In this document: one piece after another, positions 1 to 8,816 of the stretch | How the letters are laid out: every line of letters begins with the position of its first letter | Numbering within the stretch: the first letter of the stretch is position 1 | Assembly (NCBI GenBank): GCA_018401135.1 | Contig: JAGYLL010000003.1 | Location: 1-43,446, forward strand | Source: Candidatus Moraniibacteriota bacterium | Lineage (GTDB): Bacteria; Patescibacteriota; Minisyncoccia; Moranbacterales; GCA-2747515 | DNA: 43,446 bases | Reading direction: 5' to 3' | Translations under genes and position numbers: made by a program | Notes under the pieces: generated by a model | What the model saw: the letters and a program-made list of their open reading frames with translations, nothing else | Told to the model about the DNA's origin: nothing | The model's database searches: none

Positions 1-394
1 TCTTGCATTTTTCTCCACGAAGGTGGAGATCCAGTCTTATAAGTATGAAATCAAGAAAATCCCTCCCCCTCGATGACTCGGGCACTCCCTTTTCCTCAGG
101 GAGAGAATCCCTCTGTCTTTTCGACCGAAGCACTCTTTTGAGAGTGCAAAGTGGAGACTTAGTCCGCCTTTAGCGGAAATCTCTCTGAAGAACTAAGAGA
201 GATTTCTCGACCATATGACCCCTATGGGATGTACTCAAAAATAAAGTAAGGTGTCCAAGAGGTATTCATCTTGTACAAAATATTGACTTTTTTATGAATA
301 TGTGCTATGGTTCGAGGTTATTACTATGAAAAAAAGTAGTGGATTGCCTTTTTTTTGTTAATGTGTAATTATTTCTAAGGAGTTACTATTTTTT
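1..394. repeat. hairpin-rich intergenic region before the purD-like gene
   Basis: No convincing gene is present. The stretch holds several inverted repeats: TCTCCAC/GTGGAGA near 12-28, CTCCC/GGGAG near 85-103, GCACTC/GAGTGC near 130-147, TCCGC/GCGGA near 163-177, and a perfect 11-bp stem GAAATCTCTCT (176-186) with AGAGAGATTTC (196-206). Two short segments recur in the other intergenic repeat zone: 22-38 resembles 39528-39544, and 89-108 resembles 39774-39793. It reads as dispersed REP-like sequence. A structured RNA cannot be excluded. Confidence 0.55.
283..311 (+). promoter_or_regulatory. promoter for the purD-like gene
   Basis: TTGACT at 283-288, a 17-bp spacer and TATGGT at 306-311. The predicted transcript starts near 318 and leaves a leader of about 75 nt. 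A clear AAGGAG ribosome-binding site lies at 378-383, ahead of the ATG at 395. Confidence 0.6.
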
Positions 395-1714
395 ATGAAT
401 ATACTTTTCGTCTCAGAAGATTTATCTGGAGGTGATTTAGCATATCGTTTGAAAAAAGAGGGGAATAAAGTCCGTCTTTTTATTCATGACAAAAAACAAA
501 GAAAAAATCTCAAAGGAATGGTCGATCAAGTAGAAAAGTGGGGGGATCATATTAACTGGGTTGGAAAGAAAAAAGGTCTTATTATTTTTGATAGTACAGG
601 CTTTGGTGAGCATCAAGATCGTTTACGAAAAGAAGGATATTCTGTCGTGGGAGGATCTGCTATGGGAGATAAAATAGAAGACGATCGACATTTTGGTAAA
701 GAGATAATGGAGCAATGTGGTATTATAACCATACCATCTTTCCCTTTTCGTTGTCTTGATGAGGCTATCAATTTCGTGAAGAAAAATCGAGAGGAGTGGG
801 TGATAAAGCAAAATGGACATGTTTCAAAAATTTATAACTATGTCGGACAAATGTCTGATGCTAGAGATGTTATTGATGTCCTCGAAACATACAAAAAAAA
901 TAATAAACGAGATTCTCACTATATAGAATTACAAAAACGAATTCGTGGCGTAGAAATCGGGGTAGCTCGATATTTCAATGGGAATGATTGGGTGGGTCCA
1001 ATCGAAATGAATGTGGAGCACAAAAGCTTATGCTCTGGGGGATTGGGTCCAAAGACCTATGAGATGGGAACCTTGATGTGGTATGACGATGCTATAGACA
1101 AAAATATACTGTTTCAATTAACAATAGCAAAAATGAAATCATACTTACAGAGTATTAATTTTCGTGGAGACATTGATATCAATTGTATTGTTAATGAATC
1201 GGGTGTGTATCCCTTGGAAGTGACAGCTCGATTTGGCTTCCCCTCGACACAATTACAAAGCGCACTTCATATTTCTCCTTGGGGGGAATTTTTGAAGGCA
1301 GTTGCTGATGGAAAATCGTATAATCTTCGTTATAGGAAAGGTTTTGGTATCATCGTGGTTATTGCAACCCCGCCATTTCCGTATGTGGCTATATCCAAAC
1401 GATATAATGTAGAGGGAACGAGGATTTTTTTCACGTCCCCTTTGACAAAACAAGAAGAGAAAAATGTGCATTTCGAAGAGGTTTCTAGAGATTCTAAGGG
1501 TGCGTATTACATTTCTAGTTCCAGTGGTTTTGTTCTCAATGTAAGTGGGGTAGGGAAGAGTATCAGAGAAGCTCAAAATAAAGCCTATAGACTTGCCGAA
1601 AAAATTATTATACCAAAGAAATTTTATCGTAATGATATCGGTACAAAGTTTTTGGAACGAGAGGGAAATCTTTTGAAAAAATGGAGATATCTTCAAAATA
1701 TAGATATTCAATAA
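395..1714 (+). CDS. PurD-like ATP-grasp ligase (GAR synthetase homologue)
   Basis: This 439-aa protein resembles phosphoribosylamine-glycine ligase (PurD), which joins glycine to phosphoribosylamine in purine synthesis. The body matches PurD: a lysine-containing ATP-grasp segment (EWVIKQNG, about residue 134), the loop EHKSLCSGGLGPKTYEMGT aligning with the DHKR...GPNTGGMG region, and VTARFGFPSTQ aligning with NxRFGDPETQ. The N terminus does not carry the usual GSGGREHA glycine-rich motif; it starts MNILFVSEDLSGGDLAYRL. No other purine genes are nearby, so it may have another amine or amino-acid ligase role. The ATG start is backed by AAGGAG 11 bases upstream. The family assignment is fairly sure; the substrate is not known. 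Confidence 0.75.
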   Translation: MNILFVSEDLSGGDLAYRLKKEGNKVRLFIHDKKQRKNLKGMVDQVEKWGDHINWVGKKKGLIIFDSTGFGEHQDRLRKEGYSVVGGSAMGDKIEDDRHFGKEIMEQCGIITIPSFPFRCLDEAINFVKKNREEWVIKQNGHVSKIYNYVGQMSDARDVIDVLETYKKNNKRDSHYIELQKRIRGVEIGVARYFNGNDWVGPIEMNVEHKSLCSGGLGPKTYEMGTLMWYDDAIDKNILFQLTIAKMKSYLQSINFRGDIDINCIVNESGVYPLEVTARFGFPSTQLQSALHISPWGEFLKAVADGKSYNLRYRKGFGIIVVIATPPFPYVAISKRYNVEGTRIFFTSPLTKQEEKNVHFEEVSRDSKGAYYISSSSGFVLNVSGVGKSIREAQNKAYRLAEKIIIPKKFYRNDIGTKFLEREGNLLKKWRYLQNIDIQ

Positions 1715-1827
1715 TTTTTTAGAAAAAGATAGGGGTGAGAAGATGTTTTTCGGGGGAAAGAGTTTTTTTACAGAGAAATATTTCTCTCGGGTAAAGATTG
1801 TGTTCTTTGAAAAAAGAGGGGTGAGGT

Positions 1828-2361
1828 ATGTGGAAACAAGTGCGTGGTTTTATCACCACCTTCTTTGCTTTTAGAGAGGGGAGTGGTAATAAGGAAATGG
1901 TGAAAAAGAGTGGTGTTGTTATCGTTTCTAATACTCTTTTTCGAATTTTTGACTGGTGGATGGTGGGAGCATCTGCGGTTCTCGTGGTGTTTCTCAAACA
2001 GCAAAGCTTTTCGGATGTAGATGTATTTATGGTTTTGTGGGGGATTAATTCATTTATAGCATTGTTTGTTGTTTTTATAGGTAATGCTACACGAGTAGAC
2101 ATTACTCTTATGGAGGGAGTGAGAAGATGTCTTGATGCTATGCAAGAAAAATTTGGTGTTATAACATCCATAACAACTATAGGCATACTGTTTTTCCACT
2201 TTATCTGGAGCTGTCCCTCTCAAATCTATTTCTTGATTCGGAAAAAGCATTTTCTGATAGAGAAATTTTGGGTCGGAATAATTCTAGGTATAAGTGCTCT
2301 TCAGATGGTGGTATGGACTGTGGTGTATCTGCAAGGATACGAATGGTCCCTTCTTATTTGA
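1828..2361 (+). CDS. hypothetical membrane protein, about four helices
   Basis: A 177-aa protein that I do not recognise. Hydrophobic segments lie at about residues 44-62, 70-85, 110-125 and 147-168, so it is probably an integral inner-membrane protein. A short basic stretch (RKKHF) sits between helices three and four. Purine-rich AGAGGGGTGAGG lies directly before the ATG and can serve as a ribosome-binding site. It follows the PurD-like gene by 113 bases and may be co-transcribed with it. The antisense reading frame over 1719-2186 is of low complexity and is not taken as a gene. Confidence 0.55.
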   Translation: MWKQVRGFITTFFAFREGSGNKEMVKKSGVVIVSNTLFRIFDWWMVGASAVLVVFLKQQSFSDVDVFMVLWGINSFIALFVVFIGNATRVDITLMEGVRRCLDAMQEKFGVITSITTIGILFFHFIWSCPSQIYFLIRKKHFLIEKFWVGIILGISALQMVVWTVVYLQGYEWSLLI

Positions 2362-2393
2362 TCTGAAATTTTTCCTATGGAGATCCTAGCTAC

Positions 2394-2422
2394 TTGCTGG
2401 GATTTTTTTTTAGAAGTATACT
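2394..2422 (+). promoter_or_regulatory. promoter for the GNAT gene
   Basis: TTGCTG at 2394-2399, a 17-bp spacer and TATACT at 2417-2422. The expected transcript start near 2429 lies before the ATG at 2451 but after the upstream in-frame TTG at 2394, so it decides in favour of the ATG. Confidence 0.5.
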
Positions 2423-2450
2423 GAAAAATAATAAAACATTTTATTTTACT

Positions 2451-3044
2451 ATGAATTTCGAAAATATCCCTGAAAAACAACCGTCATTTGCACCTTTTAT
2501 TGCAAAAAATCTTTCTGAGCAAGAGCAAGAAGGACTTTTACAAGAAATTCTTTCTCTCGAAAAACAAATTTTTCCTCCTGATTGGCTCTATGAAGATGCC
2601 GAAATATATTATAGAGAAATGTTGGAGAATCCATCAGCTATCAATATATTTTTGCGTGGAGAAAATAATAAAGTAGTGGGATATCTTTTGGCAAAACCTC
2701 TCTCTGATGTATATGAAGAGCTTGCACAAGATGATCCTGAGTTGAAGCGTGATGAGCAGTGTTACTATATCGAAACGACAGAAATTCTTCCAGAATATGC
2801 CAAGGGTAGAGGTGCTCTTAAATTTTTTAACGTTTTACAAGGGGAAATAGAAGAAAACCATCCGGAATATAATGCTATTTCAGCGCATGCTCGCGTATCA
2901 AATGGTCTGGCAGATGTTTTGGCGAGAAAAGTAAAGAAAAGTCTTATGGAAGAAAGATCGATTGAGAAATGGGCTCATGGTGGGGGAGAGCCTTATGCCT
3001 ATATTCAGTGGGGATTAGAAAAAAAACAGGAAAATGATCTTTAA
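2451..3044 (+). CDS. GNAT-family N-acetyltransferase-like protein
   Basis: A 197-aa protein that looks like a GCN5-related acetyltransferase. The segment KVVGYLLAKPLSD has the form of the central beta strands. CYYIETTEILPEYAKGRGALKFFNVLQ has the form of the strand that leads into the acetyl-CoA pyrophosphate loop, with KGRGA in place of the usual QxxGxG/A. The substrate is unknown. The ATG at 2451 is preferred over an in-frame TTG at 2394 because a -10 box (2417-2422) lies between them. It precedes the histidine kinase gene by 24 bases, so the two may share a transcript. Confidence 0.6.
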   Translation: MNFENIPEKQPSFAPFIAKNLSEQEQEGLLQEILSLEKQIFPPDWLYEDAEIYYREMLENPSAINIFLRGENNKVVGYLLAKPLSDVYEELAQDDPELKRDEQCYYIETTEILPEYAKGRGALKFFNVLQGEIEENHPEYNAISAHARVSNGLADVLARKVKKSLMEERSIEKWAHGGGEPYAYIQWGLEKKQENDL

Positions 3045-3068
3045 GTATATTATTAATTTTCTTTCTTT

Positions 3069-4796
3069 ATGATTTGTCCTGGATTTCCTGAGCCTACCTT
3101 TTTCTTTTTTATTGAAAATGCTTCTCCTTTGTTGTATTATTCTCATATCCCCGCGGTTATCGTGGCTCTTTTCTTGGGTGGCTTTGTTTATTTCAAAGGA
3201 GGTAAGAATTTGGTAAGTACTACACTTCTTACTCTTATTTTCGTGTTTAGTATATGGGTTGTATTTAATCTCATTACTTGGACAGGTAATGAGAGTTCGG
3301 TTATTTTTTTCGTCTGGGCTCTTTTTGGTATATTATATGCCCTTATCGCTCTTTTGAGTGTATATTTTGTTTCTGTTTTTATAGAGGGGAAGAATGTCTC
3401 TTTTCGTAAAAAACTTATTTTGGGTGTACTTTTTACTCCTATTCTTGCTTTTACTCCAACGTCATTTAATCTTGAAATTTTTGATTTACAGAGGTGTGGA
3501 ATCTCTGATCTCAGTTTTTTTCTCTACTACTATTATTTTCTTGGATTTCTTGCTTTCTTTTGGATACTTGGTATATTTTTCTCATATATAGGACGAAAAG
3601 ATGTTGCAAAAGAGGCTAAGAAGCAATTTTTTTTCCTTGTGGTAGGAATCGAACTCTTTCTCCTTTTTTTCTTCGGGAGCGGTCTTCTGACAAGCTTTCT
3701 TGTTGATAGTGGGTATACAGATAGTTTTGAATTGGAATTTTACGGTTTATTTGGAATGCCTATTTTTATAGCCTTTCTTACCTATATCATAGTAAAATAT
3801 AATGCTATGAATATAAAGCTTTTGGGTGTAAATGCTCTTATTTTTGCTATAAGTACTCTTATTGCATCTCAGTTTTTCTTTATTCGAAATCCTATTAACC
3901 AGTTACTTACAGGATTTACCTTAATACTTGTTCTTATTTTTGGCTTTATTCTTATTCGCTCTATGAAAAAGGAGTTACAGCGAAAAGAAGAGTTACAGAA
4001 TTTGGCAGATCAATTGGCAGTCGCTAATCAAAAGCTTAAATCTCTCGATCGTGCCAAAAGCGAATTTATTTCTATAGCTTCTCATCAATTACGAACCCCA
4101 CTTACTGCTATAAAAGGATTTATCTCTCTTATTCTCGAGGGATCGTATGGAAATATCGATGGACCTATTCGAAGTGCGCTTAATAAAGTGTATCTTTCTA
4201 ATGAACGATTGATTCGATTGGTAGAAGATCTTTTGAGTATATCGAGGATAGAATCAGGACGTTTGGAATATAAATTTCGTAGATGGAAATTAGAGGAAAT
4301 TGTAGAAGATATTGCTGATATGTTTCGTCTTCGTGCTCGTGATGCGGGACTTGACTTTCAGGTTATGATACCCAAAGAACCTCTCGCAGAAGTCTATATC
4401 GATGGAGATAAGATTCGAGAAGTTATTTCTAATTTGATAGATAATGCTATAAAATATACTAAACAAGGCTTTGTTCAAATCTCGGTTTCTCAAAAAGAAG
4501 ACGAGTATGTTCGTGTTATTATCAAAGATTCAGGTGTGGGTATTTTGGCAGAAGATATTCCCCATCTTTTTGAAAAATTTTCTCGCGGAAAGGATACCGA
4601 TCGATTACACGCTAATGGAACGGGATTGGGTCTCTATGTGGGCAAACAAATTATTGAGGCGCATGGAGGCAAAATCCATATTTTTTCTGAAGGGGCAGAT
4701 AAGGGGTCTACTTTTATTCTTGAATTATCATTGAAAAAAGGAGAGGGAAGAGAAAAAAAAGATGCGCTTGGCAAAAAAGAAGAGAAGACCCTTTGA
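3069..4796 (+). CDS. membrane sensor histidine kinase
   Basis: A 575-aa sensor kinase. Residues about 25-300 hold about eight or nine hydrophobic helices, a multi-pass sensor region of the 7TM/MASE type rather than a periplasmic loop. A short coiled coil (about 300-328) leads to the HisKA domain, with the H box ISIASHQLRTPLT and the phospho-acceptor His339. The ATPase domain follows: N box NLIDNAIKYTK, G1 KDSGVGI, F box FEKFSRG and G2 GTGLGLYV. All catalytic elements look intact. It lies 86 bases before a double-receiver response regulator, which is probably its partner. The signal sensed cannot be told from sequence; the helices suggest a membrane or lipid-soluble cue. Confidence 0.9.
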   Translation: MICPGFPEPTFFFFIENASPLLYYSHIPAVIVALFLGGFVYFKGGKNLVSTTLLTLIFVFSIWVVFNLITWTGNESSVIFFVWALFGILYALIALLSVYFVSVFIEGKNVSFRKKLILGVLFTPILAFTPTSFNLEIFDLQRCGISDLSFFLYYYYFLGFLAFFWILGIFFSYIGRKDVAKEAKKQFFFLVVGIELFLLFFFGSGLLTSFLVDSGYTDSFELEFYGLFGMPIFIAFLTYIIVKYNAMNIKLLGVNALIFAISTLIASQFFFIRNPINQLLTGFTLILVLIFGFILIRSMKKELQRKEELQNLADQLAVANQKLKSLDRAKSEFISIASHQLRTPLTAIKGFISLILEGSYGNIDGPIRSALNKVYLSNERLIRLVEDLLSISRIESGRLEYKFRRWKLEEIVEDIADMFRLRARDAGLDFQVMIPKEPLAEVYIDGDKIREVISNLIDNAIKYTKQGFVQISVSQKEDEYVRVIIKDSGVGILAEDIPHLFEKFSRGKDTDRLHANGTGLGLYVGKQIIEAHGGKIHIFSEGADKGSTFILELSLKKGEGREKKDALGKKEEKTL

Positions 4797-4882
4797 TAAA
4801 GAGATATTTTGGTGTATTATTAAAAAAAGACAAGAAGAAGGTTTCATAGTAAAAAAATTATTCTCTCCTAAAATATTATTTT

Positions 4883-5752
4883 ATGGCTTCCATACTGCTC
4901 GTAGAAGATGATCCGATGATTTCAGAAATATATCAAAGAAAACTTTCTCAATCTGGATATGAGGTAGTACTTGCTTTTGATGGACGAGATGCTGTCAATA
5001 AAATACAATCTCAGAGGTACGATCTTGTTTTATTAGATTTAGTTCTCCCTGTTCTTGATGGAATAAGTGTGCTCAAAGAAATTTCTCGAGAAGGAAAGCA
5101 AAAATCTCGTTCGCCTATTGTTGTTTTTAGTAATTTAAATGATGGAGAAAATCAAGAAGCTGCTTTTCGCTATGGAGCGCAGGGGTTTATTGCAAAGGCA
5201 CAATTTAATCCTTCAGAGCTTATCGGAGAGGTCCAGCGCTATCTTCGAGAATCTTCTGAACAGAAGAAAAATGAAGATAAATTTAACAAATCTCCACAAG
5301 AAGAAAATTCTGAAGATGAGGAAAAAGAGAAAAAGCACATTCTTCTTGTAGAGGATGAGGATGTTTTTAGTCATCTTTTCTCCGAACGCTTACGAAAAGA
5401 AGGTTTCAAGGTGACAGTTGCCGAAAATGGATTAGAAGCACTAACGTTTCTTGAGAAAGAAGCTATTGATATCATTATAACTGATATTCTTCTTCCTATT
5501 ATGCGTGGCGATGAATTGATAACGAGAATTCGACTTCAAGGAGGGGAGAAAAAAGATATCCCTATTGTTGTTGTCTCAGCCTCAGCAAAAGATGAACAGG
5601 TAGCTCTTGTAAAAAATATGAATATACAGGGATTTTTTGTGAAAACACGTATTATTCCTAGTGAACTTGCTCAATATATTTATAGTATTTTGGAGGGAAA
5701 TAAGAAGGAAAATAAAAATCATAAAGATACTACGACTGACAATAATGTATAA
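4883..5752 (+). CDS. response regulator with two receiver domains, no output domain
   Basis: A 289-aa protein made of two CheY-like receiver domains. Domain one (about residues 3-118) has the acidic pair in LLVEDDPM, the phospho-acceptor Asp in LVLLDLVLPVLDG and the conserved Lys in FIAKAQF. Domain two (about 150-272) has LLVEDEDV, IIITDILLPIMRGDE and FFVKTRI. A Lys/Glu-rich linker joins them, and the C terminus is a short charged tail. There is no DNA-binding or enzymatic output, so it may act as a phosphorelay intermediate, a phosphate sink or a protein-interaction switch for the adjacent kinase. The start ATG follows AT-rich DNA without a Shine-Dalgarno sequence. Confidence 0.9.
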   Translation: MASILLVEDDPMISEIYQRKLSQSGYEVVLAFDGRDAVNKIQSQRYDLVLLDLVLPVLDGISVLKEISREGKQKSRSPIVVFSNLNDGENQEAAFRYGAQGFIAKAQFNPSELIGEVQRYLRESSEQKKNEDKFNKSPQEENSEDEEKEKKHILLVEDEDVFSHLFSERLRKEGFKVTVAENGLEALTFLEKEAIDIIITDILLPIMRGDELITRIRLQGGEKKDIPIVVVSASAKDEQVALVKNMNIQGFFVKTRIIPSELAQYIYSILEGNKKENKNHKDTTTDNNV

Positions 5753-5776
5753 GCATTTACTGAAAAAGAAGAGATT

Positions 5777-7561
5777 ATGAGAACACATACTTGTGGAGAG
5801 TTGAGACATAAAGATATCGAGCAGTTAGTAACTTTGGCGGGTTGGGTGCAAAAAAGGAGAGATCATGGAGGTCTTATTTTTATTGATCTTCGAGACCGTT
5901 ATGGATGTACGCAAATTACTTTTGATCCAAATCACAACAAAAAAGCATGGGAAAAAGCAAATGCTGTGCGAAGTGAATGGGTACTTCAAGTAAAGGGAAA
6001 AGTTGTTTCTCGGCCTGAGGCTATGATAAACACTAAAATTAAAACAGGCGAAATTGAGATCGATGTTTCAGATGTAGATATAGTAAATACATCGAAAACA
6101 CTTCCTTTTGAATTAGATGGGGAAAAATCAAAAGAAGTAAATGAAAATCTTCGTTTGCAGTATAGATTTCTTGATTTAAGAAGACCTGATTTACAAGCAT
6201 TGCTTATTTTGAAAGACAAATATATTCAGTATATGCGAGAATATTTTCATAAGCATAATTTTATCGAAATACAGACACCTATTTTGGCAAATTCTTCTCC
6301 AGAGGGAGCTCGTGATTTTCTTATTCCCTCTCGTTTATATCCAGGGAAGTTCTACGCACTTCCTCAAGCGCCTCAACAATTTAAGCAACTTCTTATGGTT
6401 GGAGGTATCGACAGATATTTTCAAATAGCACCGTGTTTTCGAGATGAAGACCCTCGAATGGATAGACATTATGGAGAATTTTATCAATTGGATATGGAAA
6501 TGAGTTTTGTGTCTCAAGAAGATATCTTTGCTCTTATGGAGCCTCTTATGAAGACGCTGACAGAAAAATTTTCACAAAAAACCATAGAAGGCCTTAATGA
6601 AGATGGAAGTTTTAGAAAGATTTCGTGGAGAGATGCTATGACTACCTATGGTATTGATAAGCCAGACTTGCGATTTGATATGAAGATACAACCCATTTGT
6701 GATCTTGTGAGGGATTGTTCCTTTTCTGTTTTTAGTAAGGCCATTCTTGATGGGGGAGTTGTCCATGCTATGAAAGTAGATGGTGGTGCGAAGCAATTGA
6801 GTCGCAAGGATATTGATGATCTGACAGAAGTTGCCAAGGGTAAAGGTGCTAAGGGATTGGCCTATATTTTTGTAAAAGAAGGAAACGATCTCCAATCCCC
6901 AATTATAAAATTTTTAGGTAATGATGTGGCGAGAAAAATTGTCGAGAGATTGGGTGCTCAAGCAGGAGATTGTATTTTTTTTGGAGCTGATACTTGGAAA
7001 ACAGTATGCTTGAGTTTAGGTGCTGTTCGCAATGAATGTGCTACAAAATTAGGGCTTAAGGATAGTACAAAAGCAGTATGGTGTTGGATTGTTGATTTTC
7101 CTATGTATGATTATTCTGATATTGAGCCTGGAAGAATTGATTTTGGACACAATCCTTTTTCTATGCCACAGGGAGGTATGAAAGCTTTGGAAGAAAAAGA
7201 CCCATTGGATATTTTGGCCTATCAATACGATCTTGTCCTTAATGGTTTCGAGGCTTCAAGTGGAGCTATAAGAAACCATAGTCCAGAGATAATGTATAAG
7301 GCTTTTGAAATTGCTGGGTATACAAAAGAAGAGGTCGATGCACGTTTTGGTGGCTTGATTAAAGCTTTTCAATACGGAGCACCTCCCCATGGAGGAAATG
7401 CACCTGGTATTGATCGTATTCTTATGGTTTTACAAGATCTTGATTCTATTCGTGATATCTATGCATTCCCCAAAGATGGAAAGGGTCGCGATCTTATGAT
7501 GGATAGCCCTACCACTATTGAGACCAAACAACTTGATGACGTACATATACGATTGAAATAA
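5777..7561 (+). CDS. aspS: aspartate-tRNA ligase
   Basis: AspRS charges tRNA with aspartate. The 594-aa length is normal for the bacterial type. In order: an N-terminal OB-fold anticodon domain (GWVQKRRDHGGLIFIDLRDR, from about residue 17), class II motif 1, motif 2 at about 220 (CFRDEDPRMDRHYGEFYQLD), a GAD-type insertion at about 280-410, and motif 3 near 540 (GNAPGIDRILM). It starts 24 bases after the response regulator gene. Whether it is discriminating or also makes Asp-tRNA(Asn) cannot be judged here, since no gatCAB genes are in the window. Confidence 0.97.
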   Translation: MRTHTCGELRHKDIEQLVTLAGWVQKRRDHGGLIFIDLRDRYGCTQITFDPNHNKKAWEKANAVRSEWVLQVKGKVVSRPEAMINTKIKTGEIEIDVSDVDIVNTSKTLPFELDGEKSKEVNENLRLQYRFLDLRRPDLQALLILKDKYIQYMREYFHKHNFIEIQTPILANSSPEGARDFLIPSRLYPGKFYALPQAPQQFKQLLMVGGIDRYFQIAPCFRDEDPRMDRHYGEFYQLDMEMSFVSQEDIFALMEPLMKTLTEKFSQKTIEGLNEDGSFRKISWRDAMTTYGIDKPDLRFDMKIQPICDLVRDCSFSVFSKAILDGGVVHAMKVDGGAKQLSRKDIDDLTEVAKGKGAKGLAYIFVKEGNDLQSPIIKFLGNDVARKIVERLGAQAGDCIFFGADTWKTVCLSLGAVRNECATKLGLKDSTKAVWCWIVDFPMYDYSDIEPGRIDFGHNPFSMPQGGMKALEEKDPLDILAYQYDLVLNGFEASSGAIRNHSPEIMYKAFEIAGYTKEEVDARFGGLIKAFQYGAPPHGGNAPGIDRILMVLQDLDSIRDIYAFPKDGKGRDLMMDSPTTIETKQLDDVHIRLK

Positions 7562-7580
7562 AAAAGATGGTATACAAAAG

Positions 7581-8801
7581 ATGAAAAATCTTTTTTCAAG
7601 TTACTATTTCTTTACAAAAATTATGTGGAGTTTATTTAAGAGAAAACAAAAATTACAGCAAGGTCAAGCTCGTTTACTCTACGGAACAGCTTTTTTTCTT
7701 GGTTTGTGTGGTTCTCTTATTATGTACACAGCATCGACGTATTTTTCTCATGTATGGGGTGATGAAAATGTTGGTTTTATATATACTTGTATATTTGCGA
7801 GTAATTTAATATTTCTTCTCTTTCTCCATTCCATTATTTTTTTCTTTGGAAAAACAACGACATTTTATCTCCTCCTTTTTGTACAAATTATTTGTATTTT
7901 TTTCCTATCTCTTTTGAATGTTTCATTTTTTGGAGCTTTCTTCCTTATGGTTTCCTCTTTGATACTTTCGCTTTTGTGGACGCTCCTTGATTCTCTTCTG
8001 GAGGATTTTTCCCTCGATGAATTCTCAGGAAGAATTCGAGGAACCTATCTTGCAAGTATGAACGCAGGACTTCTTTTTGGACCACTTCTTTCAGCTGTAC
8101 TTATTGATTCCTACGGTTATTCTGGACTTTATTTCGTAGCACTTCTTTTTTTTGTAGCACTCTTTAGTGTTTCTCTTGGAGCTTTTTATGGCATCAATTA
8201 TAAAATTCGAAATCATATATCACTTTCTACAATAGTTTCACAAATAAAAAAGTGTCCAAATATTTTGTATATTTATTGGATATCGTTTACTTTGGATTTT
8301 TTCTATGCCATTTTGGTTGTTTTTACGCCTATTTATTTTTTGCAACTTGGTCTTTCTTGGTCTGATATAGGAATTATACTTTCTCTTGCACTTATTCCTT
8401 TTGTTTTACTTCAATATCCTGTGGGTTACCTAGCAGATCGACACACGGGAGAGAAAGAACTTATTCTTCTTTCTTTTATCATTATCATAGTTGCTGTGGG
8501 GCTTATGCCTCAAATAGAAACAACGAGTATTTTCGTGTGGGCACTTATTTTGATTATGGGTCGTGTAGGAGCGGCTCTTTTGGAAGTTTTGAGAGATTCC
8601 TATTTTTATAAACAAATTGATGGTGATGATATTGGTTTGATACATTTTTTTAGAACTTCTCGTCCGATAGCTTATATAACAGCATCTTTGCTGGCAAGTT
8701 TCTTTCTTGTTTTTTTCCCTCTTTCTGAAATTTTTTGGTTAGTGGTTGTTTGTGTTATTATTGGGATATATCCAGTTTTTAGATTAAAGGATAGTAAATA
8801 A
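7581..8801 (+). CDS. major facilitator superfamily transporter
   Basis: A 406-aa integral membrane protein with about 12 hydrophobic helices, typical in length for MFS permeases. The loop between helices 8 and 9 has the degenerate signature GYLADRHTGEKE, close to the GxxxDRxGRR motif. The matching first-half loop is weak. The substrate cannot be assigned. It begins 19 bases after aspS and ends 15 bases before scpA. An alternative start at 7623 (MWSLFKRKQK) would remove a short hydrophobic N terminus. Confidence 0.8.
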   Translation: MKNLFSSYYFFTKIMWSLFKRKQKLQQGQARLLYGTAFFLGLCGSLIMYTASTYFSHVWGDENVGFIYTCIFASNLIFLLFLHSIIFFFGKTTTFYLLLFVQIICIFFLSLLNVSFFGAFFLMVSSLILSLLWTLLDSLLEDFSLDEFSGRIRGTYLASMNAGLLFGPLLSAVLIDSYGYSGLYFVALLFFVALFSVSLGAFYGINYKIRNHISLSTIVSQIKKCPNILYIYWISFTLDFFYAILVVFTPIYFLQLGLSWSDIGIILSLALIPFVLLQYPVGYLADRHTGEKELILLSFIIIIVAVGLMPQIETTSIFVWALILIMGRVGAALLEVLRDSYFYKQIDGDDIGLIHFFRTSRPIAYITASLLASFFLVFFPLSEIFWLVVVCVIIGIYPVFRLKDSK

Positions 8802-8816
8802 GTCTGCAAAGTGAAT

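Noticed and set aside
1719-2186. 155-codon minus-strand frame opposite the membrane protein at 1828
   Set aside because: The plus-strand frame has a ribosome-binding site and true transmembrane segments; the antisense translation looks like a shadow.
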